Source of the DNA: Henriciella marina | GTDB taxonomy: Bacteria; Pseudomonadota; Alphaproteobacteria; Caulobacterales; Hyphomonadaceae | Length of the DNA: 64,000 bases | Reading direction: 5' to 3' | Assembly: GCF_027213945.1 (NCBI RefSeq) | Contig: NZ_JAPWGW010000001.1 | Coordinates: 62,001 to 126,000 of the forward strand | Shown: one piece after another, positions 27,928 to 35,761 of the stretch | How the letters are laid out: every line of letters begins with the position of its first letter | How positions within the stretch are numbered: position 1 is the first letter of the stretch | Position numbers and translations under genes: made by a program | Notes under the pieces: model-generated | What the model was told of the DNA's origin: nothing | What the model saw: only the letters and a program-made list of their open reading frames with translations | Databases searched by the model: none

Positions 27928-28951
27928 CGGACATACCGCCCTGAAGCCTGCACCGCTGACCGACCGCTATGGTCGTGAGATCAGCTATCTGCGCCTGTCG
28001 GTCACAGACCGCTGCGACCTTCGCTGCACCTATTGCATGGCAGAGCACATGAGCTTCCTGCCGAAGAAGGATTTGCTCAGCCTGGAAGAACTTCAGACCG
28101 TTGCAGATGCGTTCATCCGGCGCGGTGTCCGCAAGATCCGCATCACGGGCGGCGAACCCCTCATGCGCAAGGACATCATGGGCCTGTTCGAAGGGCTCGG
28201 CGACAGGCTGGGAAACGGCCTTGATGAGCTGACGCTGACGACAAACGCCACGCAGCTCGAAACCCACGCCGACGCGCTGGTGAAGGCTGGTGTAAAGCGC
28301 GTAAATGTCTCGCTCGATACGCTCGACCCCGACATGTTTCGTGAAATCACGCGCCGCGGCGACTATGAAAAGGTCATGCGCGGCATTGAGGCCGGCGCGG
28401 TAGCAGGCCTCAAGATCAAGATCAACACCGTCGCCCTCCGTCACCAGAACGCCGACGAGATACCGCACATGGTCGAATGGGCGCATTCGCACGGCTATGA
28501 CATGACGCTGATCGAGGTCATGCCGCTCGGCATTACGGGGGAAGACCGGTATGACCAGTATATTCCCCTTTTCGATATGCGCGACGAGCTGGAGCGGCGC
28601 TGGACGCTCACGCCGGAAGATGCCCGCGACAAGAATGGCGGCCCGTCCCGCTATGTGCGCATCGCTGAAACCGGCGGGCGGCTCGGCTTCATCACGCCGC
28701 TGACCAATAATTTCTGCGCAGGCTGCAACCGCGTCCGCGTGACCTGTACCGGCCGCATCTATATGTGCCTTGGCCAGGAGGATCATGTCGACCTGCGCGC
28801 GGCGCTTCGTGAGAGCCCAGATCCGCAGGCCGCCCTCGACGAGGCGCTCGACCGCGCCCTGATCGCGAAACCAGAGCGTCATGATTTCGCGATCAACCAG
28901 CGTGGTCAGGGCCCGGCGCTCGACCGCCACATGTCTGTCACGGGTGGCTGA
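27920..28951 (+). CDS. moaA: GTP 3',8-cyclase MoaA
   Basis: Radical SAM enzyme for the first step of molybdenum cofactor synthesis, GTP to 3',8-cyclo-GTP, acting with MoaC. 343 aa. N-terminal 4Fe-4S motif Cys32-x3-Cys36-x2-Cys39 (CDLRCTYC), [11 protein letters not shown] near 74, and the C-terminal cluster motif [12 protein letters not shown] near 258. The chain ends in the catalytic Gly-Gly tail. Normal length for the family. Confidence 0.95.
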   Translation: MPDGHTALKPAPLTDRYGREISYLRLSVTDRCDLRCTYCMAEHMSFLPKKDLLSLEELQTVADAFIRRGVRKIRITGGEPLMRKDIMGLFEGLGDRLGNGLDELTLTTNATQLETHADALVKAGVKRVNVSLDTLDPDMFREITRRGDYEKVMRGIEAGAVAGLKIKINTVALRHQNADEIPHMVEWAHSHGYDMTLIEVMPLGITGEDRYDQYIPLFDMRDELERRWTLTPEDARDKNGGPSRYVRIAETGGRLGFITPLTNNFCAGCNRVRVTCTGRIYMCLGQEDHVDLRAALRESPDPQAALDEALDRALIAKPERHDFAINQRGQGPALDRHMSVTGG

Positions 28952-28955
28952 GACG

Positions 28956-29204
28956 ATGGCCGACATCCTCTATTTCGGGCGACTCGGAGACGTCGCAGGC
29001 ACCGGGGCTGAAAAGCTCGATATACCCGCCACAATTACAGATACCGCCGCGCTCCGCCGCTGGCTCGATGTTGAAAAATCAGCGGGCGGCGCGTTTCTGG
29101 AAGCGAGCGTCCGGCTTGCCGTGAATAGCGAAATCGTCGTCGATCCTCATCCCATATCTCCCTCTGATGAGATCGCCTTCATGCCGCCCGTCGGTGGCGG
29201 CTGA
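28956..29204 (+). CDS. moaD: Molybdopterin synthase small subunit MoaD
   Basis: Ubiquitin-like sulfur carrier of 82 aa. Start at ATG 28956, 4 bases after moaA. Ends PPVGGG; the terminal Gly-Gly is where the thiocarboxylate forms. The fold is indicated by the usual EIAFMPPV strand before it. It works with MoaE, whose gene starts 10 bases later. Confidence 0.92.
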   Translation: MADILYFGRLGDVAGTGAEKLDIPATITDTAALRRWLDVEKSAGGAFLEASVRLAVNSEIVVDPHPISPSDEIAFMPPVGGG

Positions 29205-29214
29205 GCCAGTCTGG

Positions 29215-29700
29215 ATGATCACGCTCACACCCTCCCCTTTCAGCCCATCGGAGGCTCTCGCCGATTTTGAGAAAGAGGCGCGCGGCGCTGGCGCGATCGT
29301 GAGCTTTACCGGCCTCGTCCGTGACCGGGCGGGCGATGCTGACGTTGATGGACTGCATCTTCAGGCCTACTCGCCAATGACTGAGAACGGGATCGAGAAA
29401 GCGGCTGCTGATGCCCGCCAGCGCTGGCCACTGACAGCGCTGCGCATCATTCACCGCACGGGCGATATGGGGCCGTTCGAGCCTATCGTCTTTGTCGCCA
29501 CCGCCTCTGCGCACAGGCGCGCCGCATTCGAGGCGGCGGACTTTCTTATGGATTACCTCAAGACCGAAGCCGTCTTCTGGAAAAGAGAGTTCACCAAAAC
29601 TGGCAACCGCTGGATCGAACCGCGCGCAGAAGACTATAGCGACAGCGCCCGCTGGACGCAGACCAATATGGAGACTGACCGCAATGCACGGCATAAATGA
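29215..29700 (+). CDS. moaE: Molybdopterin synthase large subunit MoaE
   Basis: Converts precursor Z (cPMP) to molybdopterin with two MoaD thiocarboxylates. 161 aa from ATG 29215 (the frame is open from 29167). Family motifs: GAIVSFTGLVRD near 28, HRTGDMGPFEPIVFV near 83, HRRAAFEAADFLMDYLK near 103 and the catalytic Lys in FWKREFTKTGNRWIE near 125. Overlaps moaB by 17 bases. Confidence 0.93.
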   Translation: MITLTPSPFSPSEALADFEKEARGAGAIVSFTGLVRDRAGDADVDGLHLQAYSPMTENGIEKAAADARQRWPLTALRIIHRTGDMGPFEPIVFVATASAHRRAAFEAADFLMDYLKTEAVFWKREFTKTGNRWIEPRAEDYSDSARWTQTNMETDRNARHK

Positions 29701-30229
29701 AAGCCTCGACTTCCACCCGGTGCGCATCGCCGTACTGGTGATGAGCGACACACGAACCCTTGAGACCGACACGTCCGGCTTAACCCTCGCCAGGCGCATC
29801 GAGGACGCAGGTCACATCCTCGCTGACCGCAAGATCGTAGCGGACGACAAGGCTGCTATCCGCGCGCAAGTGTCGGCCTGGATTGCAGACTCTGAAGTCG
29901 ATGTCGTGATCACGTCTGGCGGCACAGGCCTCACAGGCCGTGACGTCACGCCTGAAGCCGTCACGCCCCTCTTCGACAAGGTCATCGACGGCTTCTCAGT
30001 CATCTTCCATCAGGTGAGCTATCAGAGTGTTGGGCTCTCGACGCTGCAGTCGCGCGCGATTGCAGGTCTGGCGAGCGGCACATTCGTGTTCTGCCTTCCG
30101 GGTTCGAACGGTGCGGTGAAGGATGGCTGGGACAAGGTTATCGCGCACCAGCTCGACAGCCGTCACAAGCCCTGCAACCTCGTCGAGCTGATGCCCCGCC
30201 TGATGGAACATATGGGGCATTCGCATTGA
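29684..30229 (+). CDS. moaB: Molybdopterin adenylyltransferase-type protein MoaB
   Basis: MoaB/MogA family protein, 181 aa, from ATG 29684 inside the moaE end. Motifs [16 protein letters not shown] near 19, [20 protein letters not shown] near 75 and [10 protein letters not shown] near 136 match the MPT-binding site. It adenylates molybdopterin before Mo insertion by MoeA. MoaB and MogA cannot be told apart here; length (181 aa) favours MoaB. Overlaps moaC by 4 bases. Confidence 0.9.
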   Translation: MHGINESLDFHPVRIAVLVMSDTRTLETDTSGLTLARRIEDAGHILADRKIVADDKAAIRAQVSAWIADSEVDVVITSGGTGLTGRDVTPEAVTPLFDKVIDGFSVIFHQVSYQSVGLSTLQSRAIAGLASGTFVFCLPGSNGAVKDGWDKVIAHQLDSRHKPCNLVELMPRLMEHMGHSH

Positions 30230-30708
30230 GTGGGCTCACGCATATCGGGCCTGACGGGCGCGCCCGGATGGTCGATGTCGGCGATAAAGACGTTACCGAA
30301 CGCGTCGCCCTCGCCCATGGCCGCGTGCACATGCAGCCTGAAACGATACAACTCGCAATCGGCCGCGACACCAAGAAAGGCGACCCGATCGCCATCGCCG
30401 AACTTGCGGGCATCATGGCGGCCAAACGCACCTCAGACCTTATCCCGCTCTGCCACCCCCTCCCCCTTTCATCGGTGAAGGTGGAGATTCAGCCCGACAG
30501 CAGAGCGAACGCGCTCATCGTCACGGCGAGAGTGAAGACCAGCGGGCGCACGGGCGTAGAAATGGAGGCGTTGACAGCCGTCTCAGCTGCCTGCCTCACC
30601 CTCTATGACATGCTGAAAGCCGTCGACAAGGCGATGCGGATCGACGGGGTCGAGCTGCTGGAAAAGACAGGCGGCAAGTCAGGCGACTACCGGAAAGCAG
30701 GGACATGA
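30226..30708 (+). CDS. moaC: Cyclic pyranopterin monophosphate synthase MoaC
   Basis: Second enzyme of cofactor synthesis; makes cPMP from cyclo-GTP. 160 aa. The start is a TTG at 30226 overlapping the moaB stop (TTGA); no ATG is available before the conserved [12 protein letters not shown] at about 15. [17 protein letters not shown] near 73 and [20 protein letters not shown] near 110 hold the active-site residues. Overlaps moeA by 4 bases. Confidence 0.93.
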   Translation: MSGLTHIGPDGRARMVDVGDKDVTERVALAHGRVHMQPETIQLAIGRDTKKGDPIAIAELAGIMAAKRTSDLIPLCHPLPLSSVKVEIQPDSRANALIVTARVKTSGRTGVEMEALTAVSAACLTLYDMLKAVDKAMRIDGVELLEKTGGKSGDYRKAGT

Positions 30709-31916
30709 GCGGCCTTATCAGTGTTGCTGACGCGCTGGACGCACTCGCGCAAAACGCACTGCCAACGCGCGCTGAGACCGTCGCCATTGAGAAGGCGCAT
30801 GGCCGTCAGCTGGCCGAAGCCATCACGGCGCGGGTCAGCCGCCCGCCCGCCGACATGTCCGCCATGGATGGCTATGCCGTTCGCCTTGAGGACGTCCGTG
30901 AAGCCGGGGCGCGGCTGAGTGTTATCGGCGAAGCGCCTGCGGGCGCCCCGTTTGAGCAGACGGTCGGGAAGGGCGAGGCCGTCCGCATCTTCACCGGCGG
31001 CGAAATTCCTGGGGGCGCGGACCATATCGTCATCCAGGAGAACACTTCCCGATCGGGCGATGAGATCACCTGCACCGAAAGCTACGATGCGCCCCAATTC
31101 ATCCGAAAGGCTGGCCGCGACTTTCATGAGGGCGACACACTTCTGGAAGCTGGCTCTATCCTTGGCGCAGGAGAGCTCGGCCTGCTTGCGGCTGGCAACA
31201 TTGCCGAAGTGAACGTGCGCCGCCGTCCTCGCGTTGGCATCCTTGCAAACGGGAATGAGCTGATGCCGCCCGGCAGCGAACTGAAGCGCGGAGAGATCGT
31301 GAATTCGAACCCGGTCGCCCTTGCAGAGCTTGTCCGCTCATGGGGCGCTGAGCCCGTAGACCTCGGCATCGCAGAAGATACGCTGGATGCAATCTCCAGG
31401 CGGATCGAAAGCGCCGAAGACATCGATATTTTCCTGCCAGTTGGCGGCGCTTCGGTGGGGGATCATGACCTTATGCGCCCTGCCTTCGCCGCGGCTGGTT
31501 TCGAGCCGGTATTCGAGAAGATCGCCGTGCGCCCTGGCAAGCCGACCTGGTTTTCAACGCGCGGCGAAACCCGCGTTCTCGGCCTGCCCGGAAATCCGGC
31601 TTCGGCGCTGGTCTGCGCACAGCTCTTCCTGAAACCGCTGATCACCGGTCAACGCCACAGCTTTATCAAGGCAAGCCTTGCATGCGATCTCGAAGAGAAC
31701 GGACCACGCGAGCACTTTATGCGCGCCTTTGCGGCTTTCACCGATGACGGCAGACTGACGGTCGATCCGGCGCCCGACCAGGACAGTTCGCTGATCAAAC
31801 CTTTCGTCACAAGCGCAGCACTCCTGCGGCGCCTCCCAAACGCGCCAGAAAAAAAGCGCGGCGAGCTGGAGGACATCATCCTGACCAGCCTGCCGCGCTT
31901 TCAAAGCACTAAATGA
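30705..31916 (+). CDS. moeA: Molybdopterin molybdotransferase MoeA
   Basis: Inserts molybdate into adenylated molybdopterin. 403 aa, normal length. Motifs: [12 protein letters not shown] near 51, [19 protein letters not shown] near 89, GGASVGDHD near 246 and [12 protein letters not shown] near 285. Last gene of the run; the convergent cytochrome gene starts its stop codon only 10 bases away, and I see no clear terminator between them. Confidence 0.95.
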   Translation: MSGLISVADALDALAQNALPTRAETVAIEKAHGRQLAEAITARVSRPPADMSAMDGYAVRLEDVREAGARLSVIGEAPAGAPFEQTVGKGEAVRIFTGGEIPGGADHIVIQENTSRSGDEITCTESYDAPQFIRKAGRDFHEGDTLLEAGSILGAGELGLLAAGNIAEVNVRRRPRVGILANGNELMPPGSELKRGEIVNSNPVALAELVRSWGAEPVDLGIAEDTLDAISRRIESAEDIDIFLPVGGASVGDHDLMRPAFAAAGFEPVFEKIAVRPGKPTWFSTRGETRVLGLPGNPASALVCAQLFLKPLITGQRHSFIKASLACDLEENGPREHFMRAFAAFTDDGRLTVDPAPDQDSSLIKPFVTSAALLRRLPNAPEKKRGELEDIILTSLPRFQSTK

Positions 31917-31926
31917 GGATGTGCAC

Positions 31927-32472
31927 CTAACTCGGCGTGTAGCCCGTCTCGCTCATCACATAGGCGATAATCGCGGCGCGCTGGTCTTCCCGCGGCACAC
32001 CTGCAAAGCTCATGCGGTTGCCCGGCAGGAAGTTGCGCGGGCTGGCCAGCCACTGGTCCAGCTGTTCAGGCGTCCATTCGAAATCAGCGTCCTGCAAGGC
32101 CTTTGAATAGTCGAAACCTTCATGCTCACCGACCTTGCGGTCAAACATGCCGTAAAGGTTCGGACCGAGCAGCGTCGGGCCACCTTCGGTCAGCGAATGG
32201 CAAGACGAACACTGCATGAAAAGTCGCTTGCCGGTTGCATAATCTGCAGACGCATAAGGCTCGGGAAAGCCGGCAAACTGCGTGCCCTCATCGGCTGGCC
32301 CCGAAGCAGTCTCGGCCTCCTCTGGCGCAGTCTCGACGGGCGTTCCGGCCGTATTCGCATCCATTTCAGCTGGCGGCGTGGATGCTTCCGGGGTGGCTGG
32401 CTCATCACTACCGCCACAGGCGCTGAGGCCCGCTGCGAGAAGGATGGCAATCATGCTTGTGCGTAGTGTCAT
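31927..32472 (-). CDS. Class I cytochrome c lipoprotein
   Basis: Exported single-haem cytochrome of 181 aa. Signal and lipobox LSAC near residue 19, an acidic Pro/Ala/Glu-rich spacer (about 22-65), then haem motif CSSCH near 88, LLGPNLYGMFDRK near 101 and distal Met in NRMSFAGVP near 153, as in membrane-anchored cytochrome c2/c550 (CycM-like). Its likely role is electron transfer to a terminal oxidase. It faces the Mo/Sox run tail to tail and could accept its electrons (inference). Confidence 0.88.
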   Translation of the reverse strand: MTLRTSMIAILLAAGLSACGGSDEPATPEASTPPAEMDANTAGTPVETAPEEAETASGPADEGTQFAGFPEPYASADYATGKRLFMQCSSCHSLTEGGPTLLGPNLYGMFDRKVGEHEGFDYSKALQDADFEWTPEQLDQWLASPRNFLPGNRMSFAGVPREDQRAAIIAYVMSETGYTPS

Positions 32473-32517
32473 GGCGTGTCTCCCATCAACCTGGTCTGGA
32501 TCTACGACCTAACACTA

Positions 32518-32531
32518 GGCCAGCGCTGGCC
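32518..32531. promoter_or_regulatory. 14-base perfect palindrome between cytochrome c and ectR genes
   Basis: GGCCAGCGCTGGCC at 32518-32531. It lies 46 bases upstream of the cytochrome c gene and 60 bases past the ectR stop. It might be an operator or a weak ectR terminator stem (no U-tract on either side). Unassigned. Confidence 0.3.
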
Positions 32532-32592
32532 GCTTGCAAAAGAAAATCAGGTCAGCCCCAAAAGAAATCGCGGAAGGCCTTGCGACCGACAG

Positions 32593-33159
32593 TTAGCGCG
32601 TTTTCCCGATCGGCGGATCATTCACTCCGGCCACATCCAGAATGGGAGAGGCTTCGATTTTCTCGGCGTCGAGAAGCGAAACCACCCGCAATAATGCCGC
32701 TGTGATGCTGGCTTGCTCCCACTCCGCGAGTTGGCCGAAACGGTTGCGGAAAGTGTCCTGCAGCAGGTCAGGCGCGCCGTCGAGCGCCGCGAGGCCTTTC
32801 TCGGTCAACCGAACCCATACGCGGCGGCGGTCAGTCTCCCCACGCCGGCGCACGACAAGTTCCTGCTCCTGGAGTTTGTCGATCAGGATGGAAATCGTCG
32901 CCTGCTTGAGGTCGACCGCGCGAGCTAAATCACCCGTCAGCGTTTCGCCTTGCGTACGAAGGACCTGCAGCACAAGGAGCTGCGACGCTGTCAGCCCGGT
33001 CTTTGTAGCGACAGCTTTCACATTGCTTGCAGTCGCCTTGAGGACACGCCTCAATGCAACAAGAGCTGTCTCGGCCTGATCCTGCATGTCTTCGCTCCAA
33101 GTTCCGGCATGCGCCGCAGACAGACGCACCGACTCAAATCCTTCAGAAAGTTGCGCCAT
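32593..33159 (-). CDS. ectR: MarR-type ectoine operon regulator EctR
   Basis: Winged-helix regulator of 188 aa, divergent from ectA. The helix-turn-helix and wing are clear (TASQLLVLQVLRTQGE near 56, LARAVDLKQATISILIDKL near 79, RRRGETDRRRVWVRLTEKG near 104). EctR proteins of this type repress ectABC-ask in methylotrophs and other halotolerant bacteria (established). A palindrome abuts its start codon, so it probably regulates itself as well. Assignment rests on family and position. Confidence 0.88.
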   Translation of the reverse strand: MAQLSEGFESVRLSAAHAGTWSEDMQDQAETALVALRRVLKATASNVKAVATKTGLTASQLLVLQVLRTQGETLTGDLARAVDLKQATISILIDKLQEQELVVRRRGETDRRRVWVRLTEKGLAALDGAPDLLQDTFRNRFGQLAEWEQASITAALLRVVSLLDAEKIEASPILDVAGVNDPPIGKTR

Positions 33160-33160
33160 C

Positions 33161-33181
33161 CTAGCAAAGATCCTTTGTTAG
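33161..33181. promoter_or_regulatory. Palindrome against the ectR start codon, candidate operator
   Basis: CTAGCAAAG (33161-33169), ATC, CTTTGTTAG (33173-33181): nine-base arms with one mismatch. It starts one base from the ectR ATG, so a bound protein would block ectR initiation. Confidence 0.5.
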
Positions 33182-33282
33182 CAAAATTATTATCGTATCA
33201 AACGTTCCAGTGGGATGATTTACCTAAGAAACGGCATGAAAACCTGCTTATTGCCCTAATTCCGAACTATCGAATGCACGGG

Positions 33283-33310
33283 TTGACCCCGAGCGCATCG
33301 AAACTATATA
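33283..33310 (+). promoter_or_regulatory. Candidate sigma-70-type promoter of the ectoine operon
   Basis: TTGACC (33283-33288), 16-base spacer, TATATA (33305-33310), 72 bases before the ectA start. The -10 lies in the palindrome CTATATAG. EctR of Methylotuvimicrobium is reported to bind over the -10 of its ect promoter, so this is a plausible EctR site; that is inference. Confidence 0.55.
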
Positions 33311-33381
33311 GATAATCAAACAAAATAACTTTGGCAAGCGCGGCTGGGTGGAACCCATTTGCGCTTGAGCCATTAAAGAAG

Positions 33382-33906
33382 ATGAAGCGGGCCCGGACGA
33401 TGGACAAAGACGTAGTGACGATCGAAGCACCAAGGAGCGAGGATGGCGCAGCCGTTCACGACCTCATCGCTGCGTGTCCGCCTCTGGATACCAATTCGCT
33501 CTATATGAACCTGATCCAGACAACGCACTTTGCCAATACGTGCGCGCTCGCGCGTGAGGAAGGTGAGGTCATCGGCTGGGTCAGCGGCCATATTCCGCCT
33601 GAGGAGCCAGACGTATTTTTCCTCTGGCAGGTTGCGATTGGTGAAAAGGCACGTGGGAAGCGCATTCCCAAACGGCTTGTTGCCGACATCTTCTCGCGCC
33701 CGTCGTGTAAGGATGTGCGCTTTTTGAAGACCACAATTACGCCCGACAACGAAGCATCCTGGGGACTCTTCAAAAGTATCGCGCGCTGGCTGGACGCCCC
33801 GCTGCAGGAAAGCCCCTTCTTCGACGAAGACAAACATTTCAAGGGCCGTCACGACAGCGAGATCCTCGTGACAATCGGGCCTTTCAGTCGGCCGGCCACA
33901 GGCTGA
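33382..33906 (+). CDS. ectA: Diaminobutyrate acetyltransferase EctA
   Basis: GNAT enzyme of 174 aa; acetylates L-2,4-diaminobutyrate in ectoine synthesis. Seen: CPPLDTNSLYMNLIQTTHF near 31 (family signature), VFFLWQVAIGEKARGKRIPK near 77 (acetyl-CoA loop) and TTITPDNEASWGLFKSIA near 110. Start at ATG 33382 after AAAGAAG; ATG 33400 is possible, and the upstream extension to 33331 would run close to the promoter and lacks a ribosome site. Confidence 0.93.
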   Translation: MKRARTMDKDVVTIEAPRSEDGAAVHDLIAACPPLDTNSLYMNLIQTTHFANTCALAREEGEVIGWVSGHIPPEEPDVFFLWQVAIGEKARGKRIPKRLVADIFSRPSCKDVRFLKTTITPDNEASWGLFKSIARWLDAPLQESPFFDEDKHFKGRHDSEILVTIGPFSRPATG

Positions 33907-33961
33907 GCCGACATTCTCGCGCTTAGACGCTCAAAACCAGACCAAGACAGGAGCAGGACGC

Positions 33962-35260
33962 ATGCCGTTCACAGACATTCAGGAAGACATTTTCGAAAGA
34001 CGCGAATCGATCGTGCGCAGCTATTGCCGCAATTTCGATACGCTTTTCGTAAGCGCCAAGGGCTCGGAGATGACCGACGCCAATGGCAAGACCTATATCG
34101 ACTTTCTCGCCGGGTGCTCGACCCTCAATTACGGGCACAACGACCCGGACATGAAAAAGGCACTCATCGAGCACATCGAGCGTGATGGCATTGCCCATGG
34201 CCTCGACATGTACACCGACGCAAAGGCCGAATGGCTGAAGGCGTTTGAGGACAATATCCTCGAGCCGCGCGGCATGGGCGACTATAAGATCATGATGACT
34301 GGCCCGACTGGCACAAACGCCGTCGAAGCCGCCGTCAAACTCGCGCGCAAGGTTACCGGGCGTAGCAACGTGATCGCTTTCACCAACGGCTTCCACGGCA
34401 TGACGCTTGGCGCCCTTGCGCTGACCGGTAATGCCGGCAAGCGGGCCGGTGCTGGCGCAGGCTGCAATGGCATCTGCGGTACCACGCACCTGCCTTACGC
34501 GAATGCTTTCGGCGAAGATGTCGACACGCTCGATCAGATTGAAATGATGATCGACAACAGCTCATCTGGCGTCGATGCACCCGCCGCGTTCATCTTCGAG
34601 CCCATTCAGGGAGAAGGCGGCCTCAACGCTGCGTCCGCCAAGTGGATGAAAGGTATCGCCGATCTCGCCAAGAAAACCGGCGCGCTTCTTATTGTCGACG
34701 ACATCCAGTCTGGCTGCGGCCGCTCTGGCGACTATTTCGGTTTTGAGGCCGCTGGCATCAAACCCGACATCATCACCCAGGCGAAATCGCTTTCGGGTAT
34801 GGGTCTTCCGTTTGCCTGCGTCCTCCTCAAAAAGGAGCACGACATCTGGAAGCCAGCCGAACACAACGGCACTTTCCGTGGCAATAACCACGCCTTCATC
34901 ACGGCGAAGGTCACGCTGGACAAGTTCTGGAAAGACGATGCCTTCATGAAGGACGTCCGCAAGAAAGCCGAAATTCTTGAAGCGGGTCTCCAGAAAATCG
35001 CTGATCTCATTCCAGGTGCACGACTGAAAGGTCGCGGCATGATGAAAGGCGTCGACGTCACTTCTGGTGATATTGCTTCCGACATGTGTAGCCGCGCATT
35101 CAAAAAGGGGCTCATCATCGAAACGTCCGGTGCTGACGACGAGGTCGTGAAGGTTCTTGCAGCCCTGACCATCTCTGAGGAGATGCTCCAGAAAGGTCTC
35201 GATATCCTGTTCGAGGCAGCGGAAGAAACCGTCGCCAGCCACAAGATCGCATCGGAGTAA
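33962..35260 (+). CDS. ectB: Diaminobutyrate--2-oxoglutarate transaminase EctB
   Basis: PLP-dependent class III aminotransferase, 432 aa, that makes L-2,4-diaminobutyrate from aspartate semialdehyde. Motifs: FLAGCSTLNYGHNDP near 45, TNGFHGMTLGALALTGN near 140, VDDIQSGCGRSGDYFG near 245 and the PLP lysine in ITQAKSLSGMGLPFA near 272. Ribosome site ACAGGAG. 55 bases after ectA and 6 bases before ectC. Confidence 0.96.
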   Translation: MPFTDIQEDIFERRESIVRSYCRNFDTLFVSAKGSEMTDANGKTYIDFLAGCSTLNYGHNDPDMKKALIEHIERDGIAHGLDMYTDAKAEWLKAFEDNILEPRGMGDYKIMMTGPTGTNAVEAAVKLARKVTGRSNVIAFTNGFHGMTLGALALTGNAGKRAGAGAGCNGICGTTHLPYANAFGEDVDTLDQIEMMIDNSSSGVDAPAAFIFEPIQGEGGLNAASAKWMKGIADLAKKTGALLIVDDIQSGCGRSGDYFGFEAAGIKPDIITQAKSLSGMGLPFACVLLKKEHDIWKPAEHNGTFRGNNHAFITAKVTLDKFWKDDAFMKDVRKKAEILEAGLQKIADLIPGARLKGRGMMKGVDVTSGDIASDMCSRAFKKGLIIETSGADDEVVKVLAALTISEEMLQKGLDILFEAAEETVASHKIASE

Positions 35261-35266
35261 AATACA

Positions 35267-35668
35267 ATGATCATACGCGATATGAATGAGATGAAAGGCA
35301 CTGACCGTGCCGTGTCCGACGCCCAGTGGACGTCCTACCGGATGCTTCTGGCCGACGACAAGATGGGCTTCAGCTTCCACATTACGGTGCTGGAAGCAGG
35401 CTCGGAACACACCTTTCACTACAAGAACCACTTCGAGAGCGTGTATTGCATGAAGGGCAAAGGCTCGATCACGGACCTTGCCACGGGCGAAACCCATGAG
35501 ATCAAGCCGGGCGTGATGTACGGTCTGAACCTTCACGACAAACACACCTTGCGCGCAGAAGAAGAACTTCACATGGCATGCTGCTTCAACCCGCCGGTCA
35601 CCGGTAAGGAAGTGCACCTGCCGGACGGTTCTTACGCAGCCGCAGAAGACCTCGAAGACGCAGGCTAG
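35267..35668 (+). CDS. ectC: Ectoine synthase EctC
   Basis: Cupin enzyme of 133 aa that cyclises N-acetyl-diaminobutyrate to ectoine. The usual start MIIRDMNEMKGTDR, SFHITVLEAGSEHTFHYKNH near 42 and HDKHTLRAEEELHMACCFNPP near 93 are intact, including the metal-ligand region. No ectD hydroxylase gene follows, so the product should be ectoine and not hydroxyectoine unless ectD lies elsewhere. Confidence 0.96.
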   Translation: MIIRDMNEMKGTDRAVSDAQWTSYRMLLADDKMGFSFHITVLEAGSEHTFHYKNHFESVYCMKGKGSITDLATGETHEIKPGVMYGLNLHDKHTLRAEEELHMACCFNPPVTGKEVHLPDGSYAAAEDLEDAG

Positions 35669-35688
35669 ACGCCTGACCTGATGACCAT

Positions 35689-35719
35689 CGAGCAGCCCGA
35701 TGCATTTTCGGGCTGCTCG
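35689..35719 (+). promoter_or_regulatory. Strong hairpin between ectC and ask
   Basis: CGAGCAGCCCGA (35689-35700), 7-base loop, TCGGGCTGCTCG (35708-35719): a perfect 12-base-pair stem. The bases that follow (TTACTC) are not a U-tract, so it is more likely an mRNA-processing or decay barrier, or a partial terminator that lowers ask expression relative to ectABC. Confidence 0.6.
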
Positions 35720-35761
35720 TTACTCAACCAGACCAGACCAGAAATTCCGCGGCAAAATCCC

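Noticed and set aside
33349-33375. GGAAC upstream of ectA as an EcfG promoter
   Set aside because: Seventeen bases on there is ATTA and not CGTT; only the first half matches.
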